Source: Isoetes taiwanensis (lineage: Eukaryota; Streptophyta; Lycopodiopsida; Isoetales; Isoetaceae). From it: 64,000 nt of DNA. Below the pieces are notes generated by a model. It was not told where the DNA came from. It did not search any database and saw nothing but the letters and a program-made list of their open reading frames with translations. Shown piece by piece: positions 1-13,400 of this stretch. Numbering within the stretch: position 1 is the stretch's first letter; every line of letters starts with the position of its first letter. Location: assembly GCA_021234155.1 (NCBI GenBank), contig JAJEKV010000079.1:122001-186000 (forward strand), given 5' to 3'. The translations under genes were made by a program, and so were the position numbers.

Positions 1-1480
1 AAACTCGATTGGCTAGCATGGGAATGCTAACTTGGGCCATCAAGGTGGATCACTACCCCCATTTGACCCCAAAATCGAGCCAAGAGGAGTAGCAGCTGAG
101 CGCCCAAGCACCTGGAACTGTTGCTGACCACCCCAGATGTTGCTGAACACCAGATTACTGAGAGATGGAGGCGCCTCATGACAATGGATCAAGCTGGAAC
201 TCGGGTTAGTAGATAATCTAGTTGATATCTTTAAGGATAGCGCTTCAGTTAGGTCCTTTGAGTCTTCTCTGGTTGTTTTACTTAGGATTAACCCTTCTTT
301 GGTATCTAAGATTACATTTCAATTATGGATTATGTTATGATGGATGGATGGATGTGTATGTGAAAGTAGCTCTGTTAAACTTCCATAAAGCAGGGATTAG
401 AGGGGGGGTAGAGACCTCTGTGCCATATGCTTTAGTATGCTCCTAGTAGCTCCTTTAATTCCCAATTACTGCGGCCTGTGCACAAGAGACCACTGAGTCG
501 TGGATGCTATGGAATTGCTTAGCACCAGAGAAGGGACGCAGTGGTGAAGTGGGGGTGGGGTCTTGCACGAACATAAAAGGCTCCTGAGACTCCTACAGTG
601 GGCTAGGCCTGATAGCCGGTCACGTAGAGGGCCGGGTATGGGTCTGACACTCCCTGGGTGCAGAGGTGTGACCCGTATGGGGCACCCTGTGCTTTGAGTA
701 GATTTAGGGTGAGTAAGTCGGGTACGGATGCGGGGGTCGCTGATGCGGCACGTATTCTCTAGCTCACCCATGGAACCACTGTGATCCTGGAAGGGAACAC
801 TTCCCTGACCTGCCTCATCGGACCGGGGCGTCATGAACCCTGGAGTAGGCTCGAAGGGTGATACCTTGAGTCTGCGTCTCCGAAAGGCTATAGTGATGCC
901 ATAGCATGATTCGACTCATCTGCAAAGTGTGCACAAAAGGGGCAGATGGAGTGGACAACCCTAGCCGATGTTCTATGCCAGCCAACGCCATGTCAAGATT
1001 CGGTCTGCTGATCTCTTGAGACATAGCCGTCAGTCGATCCTCACTGAAGTCTAAGCCAGGGTAGAACCATGGGTTTGGGTGTTTTCCTAGTATTAAATGC
1101 ATATTCTTTGTTGTTGTCACTCGGATGGATGTGCCACCCCTCGTGGTGGTATTTTATGATATGATGATGCTGTGTGCTAACCTTGTATTCACGCTTCCGC
1201 GACATAGGAGCCCCATTGAAGGCGTGGGCCGAATGATCCCTCTGTGTCCTTCACTCGAGCATCTTGCCATAGATGGCCCGAGTTAGACGGAGGGCCCTGC
1301 TCGTGGCGAGTTGGTCGCCATGGGAGGGGAAAGTCCCCGTATGTATATGTCCGAGGGTCGTATATGTTCTGGGAGCGTCACAGCTTTGTCCAAAATCAAC
1401 AAATTCTCTGAGAATACGATATGTCCACACAAAGCTTAGGCAATACTGAGCAAGAAAAACCTTGATTGGCTTCAACGGCC
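1..1480. other. Unassigned sequence, probable transposon debris
   Basis: No gene is recognised. A short open stretch at about 100-216 (plus) reads as a hydrophilic peptide ending at a TAA, but it matches no family I know. From about 460 to 1240 the sequence is GC-richer than its surroundings and open in several minus frames without domain motifs, which resembles the long terminal repeat or untranslated part of a retroelement. No partner copy or terminal TG/CA pair was found in the window, so the class is left open. Confidence 0.35.
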
Positions 1481-2639
1481 TGCCAAAGGCCTACAGAAAA
1501 GCATCTTCTGCCAAGGAGGCCGAAGCATCAAGCTTCTCTACTATCTGCAATTGCTGTCTACCAACAAACAAGCTGCTAGATCGGCCATGGCTGCTTGGCT
1601 GCTTTCGAGTGAGCAAGCTATAGATCCCTGAGGGTTTTTGCACTATTTCAGCTTTTTGAGCTTTGCCAATGCTTGATATGCCCAAAAAAACGTCCTTTTT
1701 AATTAAAACATTTTTTCCCAAAAAATATTGTGTAAAAACATTTGCCAACGTAATGAAACCTCCTGTTATTGTGTTACATATTTTCTTAGACTACATCATC
1801 TGTTATAGTTTTTGTTACTATAAACTGTATAAACTTTGGTCCGCACATTGTTTTACATGCAAGGAACAATATGAAAAGTTACTTCACTACAAAGGACGTG
1901 TTTATAGATGATTCATGAAAAGTTACTTCACTACAAAGAGGACGTGTTTATAGATGATTATTCGAAATCATGATATGCGATAATCAAATATTTCGTACTA
2001 AATGGAATAGGTCTGGCACGATGAATTCCTTACAAGTCGCATTTGATTAAAGTGGTTCTCATGTCCCACTTTTTTTTTTTTTTTTGCACTTGGTTAAATT
2101 GACCCAAAGGAATGCATGAAACATTTGAAACGCCATTATTGGTTTAGAAGAGGCCTTTTTTCTTGTATGAAAAAAAAAGCTAAAGAAAATTAGGTGGTCT
2201 CCTTTTCACGGTTAGCGAGTCGAGAAGGTAAAAAGCATAGCTAAAACCAATGAAAATGCTTCCTTTCCATAAACAAAGTGCTAATCTGCACTGAATTTTC
2301 ATTCATAAATAATTTCATTACATTGTATTTTACAGTGGTCGAAGAGACCATGGTGGCCGTGCTGTTATAATGATTATGACCTTTTCACACACGGTCCACG
2401 GACCACCTAATAAGAAGAAGGTGTGGAGTCCCCTTCGACCTGTTCCAACTCCAAGCCACGGGAGGAACTTGAAGACGATAAAAACTTGTAAAAGGAAGTG
2501 CTTCATTGGCCACGATCTGGCCTGTCCAACTAAATTCACCACACTCATCTCGTCTCCTTTCATCAATGAATGGGTCTTTCTATTGCTCCTGAGCATATAA
2601 TCTAGTCAGGATAAGGACGACACCTTCCAGATGCCATCG

Positions 2640-2880
2640 CAGGGGCCTATCACGGGAGCACTGAAATCCACACCCTCATCCTATCGCGCCCCCATATGCA
2701 TAACATGCACTACTTCTAGGAGCCAAGCAACTTTTGGCTCGTGTCTTAATGCACAAACTCTACAAGATCAATGAAGCTACTCCATCCCCGCCCCAACCTT
2801 CACCCTCTCCCTATCGCGCCTCCATACTACTTCTAGGCGCCAAGCAACTTTTGGCTCACGCCTTAACGCACAAACCCTAA
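2640..2880. repeat. Imperfect direct repeat of about 80 bp
   Basis: The block at about 2678-2760 (CCTATCGCGCC, then TACTTCTAGG, CCAAGCAACTTTTGGCTC and a TTAA-CGCACAAAC type ending) recurs at about 2811-2877 with a few substitutions and a short deletion. The rest of 1500-3900 holds only AT-rich sequence and small homopolymers; I see no gene there. Confidence 0.6.
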
Positions 2881-3961
2881 GTGAAAATTCAAAAAATTCA
2901 AGTGATAGACCGTACACAAGAACACCTTATTCTTCTTATGAATATATGAAAAAGAATGAGCTCAGAACCCTTGTAGGAAAATGGTTGACCATGGTGGGAA
3001 ATTGACATTAAGCAAAGAAAGACTAAATGGTGTAATTGTGTGAAAACTTTCTCCCTTCTACCTATTCCTCAAACTAGAATTACATATACATCCCCATCGG
3101 GCTCACATGCAACCTGTTTTGCCCTGTGTTTCTTGGCGATGGCAGAGGATGGTGCGTGTAGAAGGGCTTGCCTTTTTACGTGATGGTGAGGGTTGCCATC
3201 GTGCATGTGAACCTGCTATTACCCTATAACGCCCTAACCTTCACCTCAACCCTGCATTTCCGCTAAATCTATAATTTGTGGACTACATTTTCTGGAGTAT
3301 ATTGTAGTGATATTTGATTTTTAGATTAACCTAGGTATATCGTAGTGTAGTTTACCAATTAGATTAGGGTTTTTAGTATTTATGTAAGTTTAGTATTTGA
3401 AATTAGGGTTTCCAAGATAATGGCCATGATTATTTATATTTTGGCATATGCCATATTATGCTATCGACCAACGGCCAAGATTTGGCAATAAAGAGATTTA
3501 TCTTGCCTTAACCATAATCCAGCTGATGTTATACAAGGAGTTACTTGCCACTGAAACCTGCATGGGCGCTAAAGTAAAGAGCTGCAATGTTTGAAGCCTT
3601 TAATGACCATTGTAATTTTTGTATGAATCATGGCAATAGTGCTCAGAACAATATATGCAAGTGATGACAGTCGATGTTTTGATGAATTTCAATTCCCACT
3701 TGGGCAACTTAATTGTTATGCTGTGAGCATTGTTATTTCACATCATAGTGTTGGGCGCGAAATGGAGAGGATTCTGAAAATTGAAGGCGTTATTCTTGTT
3801 ATACATTGGCTTTGATACAGAAATCCTGCATTCAGCTCAAGTATATCCTTTTTTTCCATCCCTTTGTGTTATTATTTTTGAAGGGAGGGGAGGGTGGCCA
3901 CAAAAGCAAACACCTCAATCCCATAATAATGCCATTACACAGGCATATGTAACTGAAGTGT

Positions 3962-5141
3962 TCAGAATTGTGATCCACTGAATGTCTGACCAAACTGCCA
4001 ATTTGAAGGAGCTGCATCATATGATGTCACAGTTTTGCCATCACTGGTGGTTACCTGAAATGACAAACTCTGGCCATCTAACAGGGTGTTACTCTGCCAA
4101 TTCTGACCCCAATTTCTGGACATTGCTTGCCATCCAGTGTTTGATCCCTTTATTGACACTGCATGCACATCCCCTGCCCCTCCAACATTTGTTATCAGCA
4201 CTAAATTGAAGTATGAATGCCCGTTTACTGTAAATCTCATTCCCCCCTTTTTTATGCATGTAGTTCTGCATAAAACCATCCAATTTTTTGGTAAACACAA
4301 TAAAAAAAAAATCATAACAGAGCAAGTTACATGTGTAAATTGATACACAAGCAAATTGTATGGTAACATAGGCAGTTTGACAGAAAAAAAAAAAATTTGC
4401 CCTTCTGAAAGAGATGCAATTCTGGAACAATTTCGCTGAAGAACTAGCAAAAGCATATTAAGGACATAGTAGTCAGGTCAGATGCAAAGATGAGGAATAT
4501 GATTGTCTTTAATCTTACCTCCGGAATTGAATAGGCACGATTCCTCCAGCATACTTGGCGATTTCGAGGAAAGCAGGCTGTGCCATATCGAAATGTTGAT
4601 TTGGCTCGCTACACCAGCCGCTGGGAGGGCAGAAATTTGTGGCCGTTATGATCACACTTGAAGCTCCAGGCAAACACCATTGAGGATCTGAATTATAGTC
4701 GCATTTTAGCTCAAAGCAAGCGCCGCAAGACAGACCGCCATTATACAGGGCACTGCTCAATGCTGCATTGTTAGTGCCATATCCCTGGCTGTAAAGATTT
4801 CCATAGCCACAAGCACCACCTGCCATAGCCAAATCCGTCTCAAAATGGAGAAATTGCTAACTCAAAGCGAGCAACTTGTACTATTACTTTTTCATGAAGA
4901 AAAAAAAAGGATAAGTTAAGGGATCTTGAAAACTGTACCCATAGTTCCGGCAGCATCTCCGCCTCCATAAAATGTAGCATGACCATAGCTCCAACCGCCT
5001 TGAGCAAGGCTTTTAGGGCAAGAACATACTAACAAAGCCAAGAACACGAAATTTCTCAAAAAATCCCTGCAAAGATCAAATTTAGCGACGAATGATCAAA
5101 GATTAAATCCCAAAAGTTTGAAAGAGCAGAGAGAATTACAT
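3962..5141 (-). CDS. Alpha-expansin, secreted wall-loosening protein
   Basis: Four exons: 5141-5140 (the A and T of the ATG), 5066-4939, 4819-4519 and 4265-3962. All junctions are GT-AG and the joined frame is exactly 735 nt, 244 residues, the usual expansin size. Residues 1-23 form a signal peptide with a hydrophobic core and a start that ends in ...SLAQGGW. The double-psi beta-barrel domain has GGACGYGNL, the cysteine pattern CGACFELKC and the HFD motif ([10 protein letters not shown]). The C-terminal carbohydrate-binding domain has the conserved [10 protein letters not shown] and [11 protein letters not shown] blocks. Expansins loosen wall polymers non-hydrolytically at acidic pH. The stretch between NFCPP and GWC is shorter than in typical angiosperm EXPA proteins, and the usual RRVPC is RRTTC. 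Family assignment is secure; the first exon depends on the split start codon. Confidence 0.93.
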
Positions 5142-5207
5142 CTGGGTGAAAGAAGGCAGGAGGAAACGGAAGGAAAGGATGGGAGGGGAAGGAGGAAAAG
5201 GAGCTGA

Positions 5208-5214
5208 TTAAATA
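5208..5214 (-). promoter_or_regulatory. Candidate TATA box of the expansin gene
   Basis: On the minus strand the sequence reads CTATTTAATC, a TATA-like TATTTAA about 70 bp before the split ATG at 5141. That spacing allows a start site near 5180 and a short leader rich in CT, as is common in plant leaders. No other candidate lies closer. Confidence 0.4.
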
Positions 5215-5359
5215 GAGGGGAAGCGCCATAGCTAAGACCGTCAGAAAATTGGCAATAGAAAATGTCTGGCGATATGATCTAACCACCGGCCTCGTATGCA
5301 TGTGCAATTGATGCAGAGTGCAGCGGACTTTGGGAAACCGAAGGGACCCAAATGTCATT

Positions 5360-7735
5360 ATATCACAGAATGGAGGCTGTTACACTAGTCTTCCTTTATC
5401 CCACATTTTCACATTTTTAAGTAAATAACCATTCATTCACATATTTTCAACTCCATTCAATTCAATTCAATTCTGTTTTAAGGTTGCCCCTCTTGTTGTT
5501 CATCACCATTGAAAATCAACATTCTACTGCATTGCGCGTATTTATGTAGTGCTCCCCAAGCTATCGACACCAATACGTAAACTCTTCCGTTCGGTGCGTT
5601 CAGATGTCGGGGCTATTCTCCTTCCTTTTCCTCCTCTTCCATTTTATGTCTTAACAGCACCCAGTCTCCCCTCAGCCCTTGATCTAGAACAATGAACGCA
5701 TCGCCTTAAACTTTCAACAACTTGCTCCACAATAGACTAGAATCAACGATAACTTAAACACGTAAAGCATGTAGAAAAGGTGCACTATCCTAACTAGACA
5801 CTGCATGTGAGCCTCTGTACAATGTATTTATGTGATGCTCCCCAAGCTATCGACAAGGAAACCCCTCCATTGGGATCATATGAGATGTGGGGGCATTCAG
5901 CTTTCATTTCTTCCTCTTGCACTTTATGCATTAACAAAAACCCAGGCATATCTAGGACAATGAACCCATCGTCTTGATCACAATAGACAAGTAATTAAGC
6001 CGTAAAGCATGTAAAAAATATACATTATCCCAAATAGAACTATGATACCATTGGTATTCTATGATGCTCGTGTTGTGTTAGATCATGTTGGTATTGTGGT
6101 ACAAAGGATCCAAACGGTAGTCCTTTGACCAGTATCTCAACAATGATTAATTAATGAATGTTAGAATCCCACTGTCATGGATAAGTACCAAAACACATCA
6201 TAACATTATCAATGCATGCAAAGATGAGAAGATAACATAATCATCAATGCAAATATAAATATTGATCACACGATTGGTAAGTCGTATTGTCGGCTATTAT
6301 ACTAAGCTAGTATAAAACCTCCTAAAAATATATGTGAGCTCTTGGTGAAGATCAGTGTCGGGCAATTATTTTAGGTCCCACTTGTAAAATTTCTATGGTT
6401 ACTTTGTCCAGTTGGATATCTTGTGTTTAGAAGCTGGAATTTTTTTTAGGTCCCATGTGTAAATTTCCCATGGCTACTTTAGCCAGTTTGATATCTTGTG
6501 TTTAGGGCCAGAACTTTTTGTTGTCAATCCTAAGAAAAATTGCCAAAATATTTCTTACAATACATTAAATTGGAATTTTTCTTTTTTCAACATATTGGTT
6601 CTAAGTACTCTTCAAATTTGCCCAACAATGTATGCAACCTTGATACAGAGGTACGTTATGAGGTACGATACATAAAATACTTACAGTGTTGTACAGGTAT
6701 GGTAAGCACGTAACTGCCTTGATATATCATGCCATAAACTGGGTACACCTCTCTTTAAATTCTTTGTCATATCAATGCATCTAAAATATTGATGGTGACA
6801 ACATATAAAGTAATGCATTTGCACACCTCATGTGCGGGAACAAATAGTATAAAAGACGTTATGCACTGCCTGCCAGTTTACTGGCCAGAAACCCCAAAAT
6901 TTGGTCAGCTACCCAACGTAAGCCGATGTTTGGTCGAAATTTCGGTCTTATTTTTCTTGATTCTTGCGTTTTTCTATTGATTTGCAAGCGGGAAGGATTT
7001 ATTTTGTTAATTCTTGCTGGTTAGGGATGGCAGGTTTTCTTGCGATTGCCCAGAAGCTTAGATTTGAGCAGGATATCAAAGTGGTGGATTTGCAAATGCC
7101 ATTGCTTCTTGCTCTGCCCCTGTTTCTTACGGATCTGAAAAACAAATCTCTTGTTTTACCCTATTTGCAGATTCTGCAACAACATAAATTAAACAAAGTA
7201 TATAACTGAATGTCTCAGAAATTTATGCATGCAAGAGATGTAAGAATGTTACCTTACCTATTCAACATGGCTCTTTCTACTGGAATACCATTCCATGATG
7301 TTAAAGCTGTTCTTTTGTTTGTTGATGCTGGTCGACTCAGATTGCGGCTTCAACCCCTGTCGATACAATCCGCAGAGGATGGGCTATCTGTAGAAGAAAA
7401 AGGTTGTCGCTGGCTACTCGACGCAGAACCTGGAAGCTATGGGATAGTAACTTGACAATATGATGTATGCTATCCACTTGACAATTTTAGTAGAGGAATT
7501 ACTACCTACCAACATGATGTATGATGCACGTTTGAGAAGGTTATTATAAGAACTACCAACTACTAAGTCCAAGCAATGTGACGTGAAAAGGCAATTTGCA
7601 TGATTTAAAATACCAATAAATGAGTTCATACATTGTCTCTTTAAATAGGCATTCTAAATATGCATGCCTATAAAAAGTTTCAAGTGAGACCAATTACCAA
7701 CCCCACTCACCCGAGGACTTTATCTACGCCCTATT
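5360..7735. other. Intergenic, no gene recognised
   Basis: AT-rich sequence with two loosely repeated 60-70 bp phrases at about 6370-6440 and 6445-6515 (AGGTCCCA...TGGCTACTTT...GATATCTTGTGTTTAG). Open frames between 6789 and 7455 have no recognisable domain and no supporting splice structure. Confidence 0.4.
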
Positions 7736-7745
7736 TGGGTTATCC

Positions 7746-7824
7746 ACCAAGAAAGAGAAACTGAATATAGTTTCATTTTGGAAACTATATAAAGCTTCAA
7801 CGGAAACTATATTCAGTTTTCCCT
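7746..7824. repeat. Fold-back repeat built on AAACTGAATATAGTTT
   Basis: AGAAACTGAATATAGTTTC at about 7749 is the reverse complement of GAAACTATATTCAGTTTT at about 7804, with a third GGAAACTATATAAAGC arm between. The unit can form a hairpin. It uses the same GAAAC/GTTTC building block as the array near 32.5-32.9 kb. Confidence 0.55.
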
Positions 7825-8437
7825 CAAACTTAAAAAGTAGTCTTTCAATCCTGTCGTTTTCTTTGAACTTTTGCAATGATTCCTGATTGTGTATCAAGGC
7901 TTCCATATCTGCAGCAGAATCTAAGGCATGCGCTTCCATTTAATGCACCAATTTGAAAGAACAAATTTGCACCGGCAAGAATTTGAAGCAGGATTTGAAG
8001 TAGGAATTTGAGGGTGCTGTTGCAGTGTTGCCTTGATCTTGATCTTGGTAAGTATGCAGATAGGTGAATTCGTTTGGTGTGCTGCATTTGTTTTGTATTT
8101 TGCCGTTCTATTTTTGATGGATCGAGTCCTCCCTTTTCTTGCTCAACTCTGAATCTCAATTTTTGCTAGGCGGATTTGGGTCCTCCCTTTTCTTGCTCAG
8201 CGCTAAATGCTCTCAAGCTTAAGTTATTCAACAGGGCGGCATAGTATCAATTTAGCATTGCTTGATCCCTTCTTTTCACGGTTTCGGTGGTTTTTCATTC
8301 CCCTTTTTTGCCAAATTCTGCTTGATTCTGAGGTTCGGGTTTTCTCGTGCATTGTAATCTGCTGGAGTAGTTATTTTATTGAAGGACCTTATTGTGCAAG
8401 CTGCATTGTGCTACAATATCATTCTGCCTCTGGAGGC

Positions 8438-8660
8438 AGAATTCAAAGGGCAGATTTAATCCTTTGGCGAACTCGGCCAGCCTGATTCCGGTCTGCTCCA
8501 GGAGCTCCACAGAGGGCCCGGTGCCAGTAATGCGCAGCATGGGAGGGCCGGATTCTCTCTCGGCGAGAGCCTGCATCAAGGGCGGCCATTGAACCCCCTG
8601 CATGATACCAAAATCGATGATATGCAGCATGGATTCATTCTCCCGCCGAAATAAAGGGTT
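8438..8660 (-). pseudogene. GRAS transcription factor fragment, SCARECROW-like
   Basis: The minus frame carries the VHIID block (LHIIDFGIMQG followed by QWPPLMQAL) and then a match to the SCR-type region (ELLEQTGIRLAEFAKGLNLPFEF). Family knowledge: GRAS proteins are plant nuclear regulators of about 370 residues in the GRAS domain alone. Only about 70 residues survive; the frame continues for a short unrelated tail and stops, and an in-frame TGA lies about 35 codons upstream. No LHRII, PFYRE or SAW motif follows in the next 700 bp of the same strand. It is a gene fragment, perhaps captured or left behind by transposon activity. Confidence 0.75.
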
Positions 8661-8790
8661 CTGTCTCTGTTGGGTTGCATTGTTTTCACATATTCAGGCC
8701 TCTGTAAGCTCTGCGAGCATCTCAGAACAGGATCTTCCGGTGGATTTTCTTCACTGATTTTACGTTGGGGAAGAAATCACATACAAAAAG

Positions 8791-8832
8791 AAGTTGCTAC
8801 CCCCGCATGATACACGAAATCGATGATATGTA
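8791..8832 (-). repeat. Second copy of the GRAS exon edge
   Basis: About 30 bp matching the coding strand for HIIDFGIM recur here, 160 bp upstream of the larger GRAS fragment, directly followed on the minus strand by GGGGTAGCAACT, which looks like a splice donor and intron start. The same exon edge plus GTAGCAACT occurs at 31459-31500 beyond the other end of element A. The copy abuts the LTR of element A. Confidence 0.55.
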
Positions 8833-8837
8833 CCGAC

Positions 8838-10403
8838 GGCGTCCCCTACTCATATACGGTGCACTCCACCGTGATACAAACAGAGTTCATCCCCATACCA
8901 GGCTCCATGCTAATATAGGGCCCTCCCACGATCCGCGCAACCTTGAAGAGTTCCAATGGGAAGAATGAAGGGGTCCTTTACCCCGCCTCCCTCGGGGCTA
9001 CTACCTAGGCTGAAGCGTAAACATACATGTTAGTAGTACATACATCAACATCATATGACCATCACGAAAGGATGGTCCTCCACATATCTGCATAGACAAA
9101 GATCGGCCCGCATCACATAGGGAATCCTACCCAAGGCTCGGACTCAAAGGGATGACCCGGCGGCTTGGTCTCCGAGTTCATTGCGCATGTAATTCATGGC
9201 AATGGATTTGGGCGGCATAAGAACATGGCATAGGTTTGTCCACTCCATCCGCCCCTCCCGTGTACACTTTGCGGTAGTAGGCTGAAAAGTGTCGGGACCT
9301 CGATCAGAGTTCACCGGATGCATAGCCAAAAGGGCTACTCCGGGTCATCATCCCAGTTCGATGGGGCGGTAGGGATCACTCCCTCCGTGAGATCTACATG
9401 CCGACTCAAGGTGACTAGAGGGCCACCGCCCGTGATTCGATCGAACCCACCGGAAAGTGTACACCACTTCACGGTGTCGGAGCCCATGCCTTACCCGCAC
9501 TCGGTAAGCCATTAGGCCTAGTCACAATGATCCCCGGTAGGCCTTACACACCGAGGGATCGCTCAAGAGTCGACATGAACCTCCTTCTTAGCCGCCTGCC
9601 CCTTCACCCACAACCGTGTGGTTCTTGTACACAGGCGAATCTATGGTGTGCTAGAGAGGCTAATCTAGGAGCATCTACTACCAAGCTTGAAGTCTCTACC
9701 CCCTTCCCAATACAAGGAGTTCACAGATACATCATCCATATACATCACGTAAGAACTAAAGAACATAGATCTAATCTATATCATAGAGTTAGGTTCTTTA
9801 GTTAGAGTCTCTGTATCTACTCATCTAGAGATCTAGATAGTCGCTAAAGGCGATTTAATAGGCTAAACCCTCTTGATACAATGACCGGAAAATGGTTTAG
9901 ACCATTAAATCGACTACATACCCCATCCATGAGTTGCTCCTCCTCGACCTAGTTCGACCATCCCACCGAACCTTTCCGAATCAAGGGAAACTAATGGTGC
10001 CATTCTCTCAGACGGAGTCTGGGAGGCGGTTTTGACTCATAGAGCAGCCAAAACAGAGCTCTAAAACCCTAGGAACGAAAATGGGCAAGTTAGGGTTCTT
10101 CTACTTAAATAGGCAAGGGTTGGGGCTTAGGGTTTCCAATTATCCCTTTAGGTGGGATAATTGGAAATGGGCCCACTTGCCTTTAATGGCTAGGTGGCCA
10201 AATGTGCCTACATGGAAATGTGTGCACCTTAATAAATGTGCATGTGCACATTAATAAGAAGTGCACATACCTAGCAAGTTACCCCCTAGGGCTACTCACC
10301 TGGCTACACGTCAGTGCCGCGTCGCCGGGGTTGAGGCGTGTAATGCGGCGTGACAAGATGCGATATCGCCCCGGGACCGTGATAATCGCGGCCGAACGCC
10401 ACA
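8838..10403 (-). repeat. 3' LTR of element A
   Basis: Matches 29850-31404 over nearly its whole length. The upper end reads ACGCCACA at 10396-10403 and is followed by the polypurine tract. The lower end is blurred (TACCGACGGCGTCCCC instead of TGTGGCGTCCCC). On the minus strand it holds CCTATTTAAGTAG, a possible promoter TATA, near 10110. Differences from the other copy cluster at CAG/CTG sites. Confidence 0.78.
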
Positions 10404-10416
10404 TTCTCCCCACCTT
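10404..10416 (-). other. Polypurine tract of element A
   Basis: On the minus strand AAGGTGGGGAGAA ends exactly where the LTR sequence TGTGGCGT begins. This purine run primes plus-strand DNA synthesis in LTR retrotransposons and fixes the orientation of the element. A second, similar AAGGTGGGGAGA lies about 50 bp upstream, so the tract seems duplicated. Confidence 0.65.
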
Positions 10417-10499
10417 GAAATGATGTCGTCCGCAAAGATCGGGGTCTCCCCACCTTGGAATCTTCCTAACCTGCAATCAACCTGATGCATACGATATAC

Positions 10500-13400
10500 T
10501 ACTATTATACTTACACATTTATTAAGATTACCTTAAGGTAATTAAATTATTATTACGCCATTACATTATCAAATAACTTGTCAATTCAAACTTCTATTAA
10601 ACAGGTACTTATTAGTCCTCGTTATTATAACATTTAGTTTATCACAATTTAACACTTTCATATACAATTATTATTTAAGGTACTCTTCATTCCTTGCAAC
10701 ACATTCCAACAAAATTTGTGTTGCAAGTCCTCGCTACCTTAAAAATCCTCGCATTAATTTTACAATATCTATAATTACATACTTACTATCTTAATTATTA
10801 GAATTACTCTAAGGTAATGTTTAAGACATTCGCATACTATTTCATTACCCAATTAACTTATCACTTCATAACTTAATCTACGCAAAGGTAATTATTAACC
10901 TTACTTAACACAACATTTAAGTTTATCAAAATTTATCAATTTCATACAAAATTTACACTTCTAAGGTACTCTTCATCCCTTGCAACACATTATGACTAAA
11001 TTTGTGTTGCAAGTTTTCAAATAACTTCGACCTCCTTGCCCTCCTGAGCTTCTATTGGCCTCTGTGGCTCGACCCCACGTTATTACTATTTTAATTATTA
11101 ATAAAATTTTGGTTATATGGTGACCACCCCACCTATCTACATGGATGCATGGCTAATCTCCGTGTAGGAAGAGGGTGAATCTTCCATTATGGCCGTGGAG
11201 ACAAATATATATGCCTATATGCCGCTCATGCCTACACCTCTAGTTGCCCAACAGTGGAGAATATCCTTCCCGCGTGGGGCATGGAAGGATAGCTTCCTCC
11301 TATCAAAGCATATATGGGGCTAAAGGTGCCTTTCCTATCAATGCATTCCCCCGAATGACCTCCTTTCTTCGAGGTCGCCTACTTCCGTGGGACAGAGTAG
11401 ACTTTCTAATCTACCTTCCACTCGTCCAAGCGAAAACGCAGTCATGCCTACATTGACATTACACCACGCCCTAGAGATCACCGTAGTGGTCTCATCATCG
11501 GTAACAACGCATGCAACCCCTACCTAGCATAGGTTGCATCGCGAGATTAATCTTAACTATACAAGCATTTAATCTACACACAAAACGCGACATGCCCGAG
11601 CCGATTTTTACCGGGTCTGTTAATGCATGTGATTAACATAATTACCCTACGGTAATATTTATGAATTAACATTATCATAGTATCGGATACATTACTTCCG
11701 ATAGTACAATTATATTTACTCTAAGCTTTGCAATATTTAACGACTTTTAGATCGCGATTATTTGAACAATAACCCTGATTTAGACCTATTGTTACATAGA
11801 CAAGGTTTTAATTATCATACACAAGAATTAGATGTGCTTATTCTCTTCCTTGGGTTCTGCATTACCCTTGGAAGTATATCCCTAAGATGCACTTAAGTAT
11901 ATTTGAATTCTATTTTCTATCTATATTTATAAGGACCCTAAGGTCATATGGCTATCCTTGGAAGGAATTGCATCCTTGCGAAGGATTAATTAACATGCTA
12001 CCTCACATTATCGTTGTTATTTAACTTATTTCCGTATGATACATATACGTACAGTAATTCCATGCAATTATTAGGATCTATATTTAACTTATCTATAAGA
12101 CACATTAAAGCTTATAATGCATGCACACGCCTTACCTAGGCTAGAATGCATCCACCCATTGAGCCGGCGTCGAGTAATTTGGAGATGACTTGGTCGTTGC
12201 ATTGCTCCCATAGTTTTTGCTCCACTTCATTGGTGTAGATAGCTACTGCGTCAGTCTCGCACGTTGAAGACCTCCTGAGCTATCTATCTATCTATCTTGC
12301 GCTCTATTCGCTTCGGCCATTCGCTTCGGCTCTATTCGCTTCGGCTATCTATCTATATATCTTTCGCTCTATTCTATGGGTCAGTCAATTCGATGCAAGT
12401 ACGTTCAATCATAAGATTGAGCCCTCCCACTTTCTTCAAAAAGAAAATGGTCCTGCACCCCTTCAATGACATTGTACACAACGTCATATCTATTCTCTCC
12501 CCCTAAGAGGTTATATGCTTCTTGCTTAGCACATTAATTTACTAGCCTTAGCTAACATATACAACCATCTAAGATGGATGCACATATTATGTTATCATTT
12601 ATTTCAATATAGCTATGGGTTACCTACTTAGTTAGAACAATTCTAAACCACAAGGTTTTGTCATCATGACAATTCCTTTTGTCTCAAAAGACTATTTGAT
12701 TACTATAATTCTTATTTTAGATGTACCTTGCATGTATTATTCTTTTATATTCTAGAGATTCCCCCTTTCTTAGTTATTTAGCTCTTGGAATATTCCCACC
12801 AATCGAATTGATGTCATCGTAACAAGTTGGCCGGACTTGTTAGATTACTTCTTTTCTTTCGGTTGGATTATTCTTTGGAGGTACTAGATTTATACATGGT
12901 TAACAATTATCCTAGTAATGATTCCTTCTTAGCGAGGAGATCAATCTCACCAAGTGGTTTCAATACGTTGGATGTCTCGGTAACAATCGTGTATAATTAT
13001 AGTTACTCCCACGCATTTCCTTCCCAATCCTTGACGCTTAGCTCAATATTGGGGCAATCCTTTTAGCCGTAATATCCGGAAATGCCTTCTAATCTCAATA
13101 TGGATGTTACCGTCCCATACATTAACCTACTAGGCCCCATGGCCTTAGATGCTTGAGCTTGCTAGAAGCTCATCCACTCGTTACTGCTTGAAGTAGCAAG
13201 GTAACGTTCTTCCGAAGTCGCCGATACTTCCGGTCCTTTGACGGTGGCTCCTCTTTGATGTAGAGGTTGACTTTGTTCGTTAGAAGCCTCGCATTGCTTG
13301 ATGGTGTAGTTGATCACTTGAAATCTTCCATGCCGCTTTTCAAAAGCCTCGAAGGTGGCGCCGTTGAAAAAGATCTTTCATCTTGAACTTTTTTTGTCTT

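Noticed and set aside
815-1120. 101-codon minus open frame near 1 kb
   Set aside because: No recognisable domain, no partner exon and no codon-use signal that I could judge. It lies in probable retroelement sequence.
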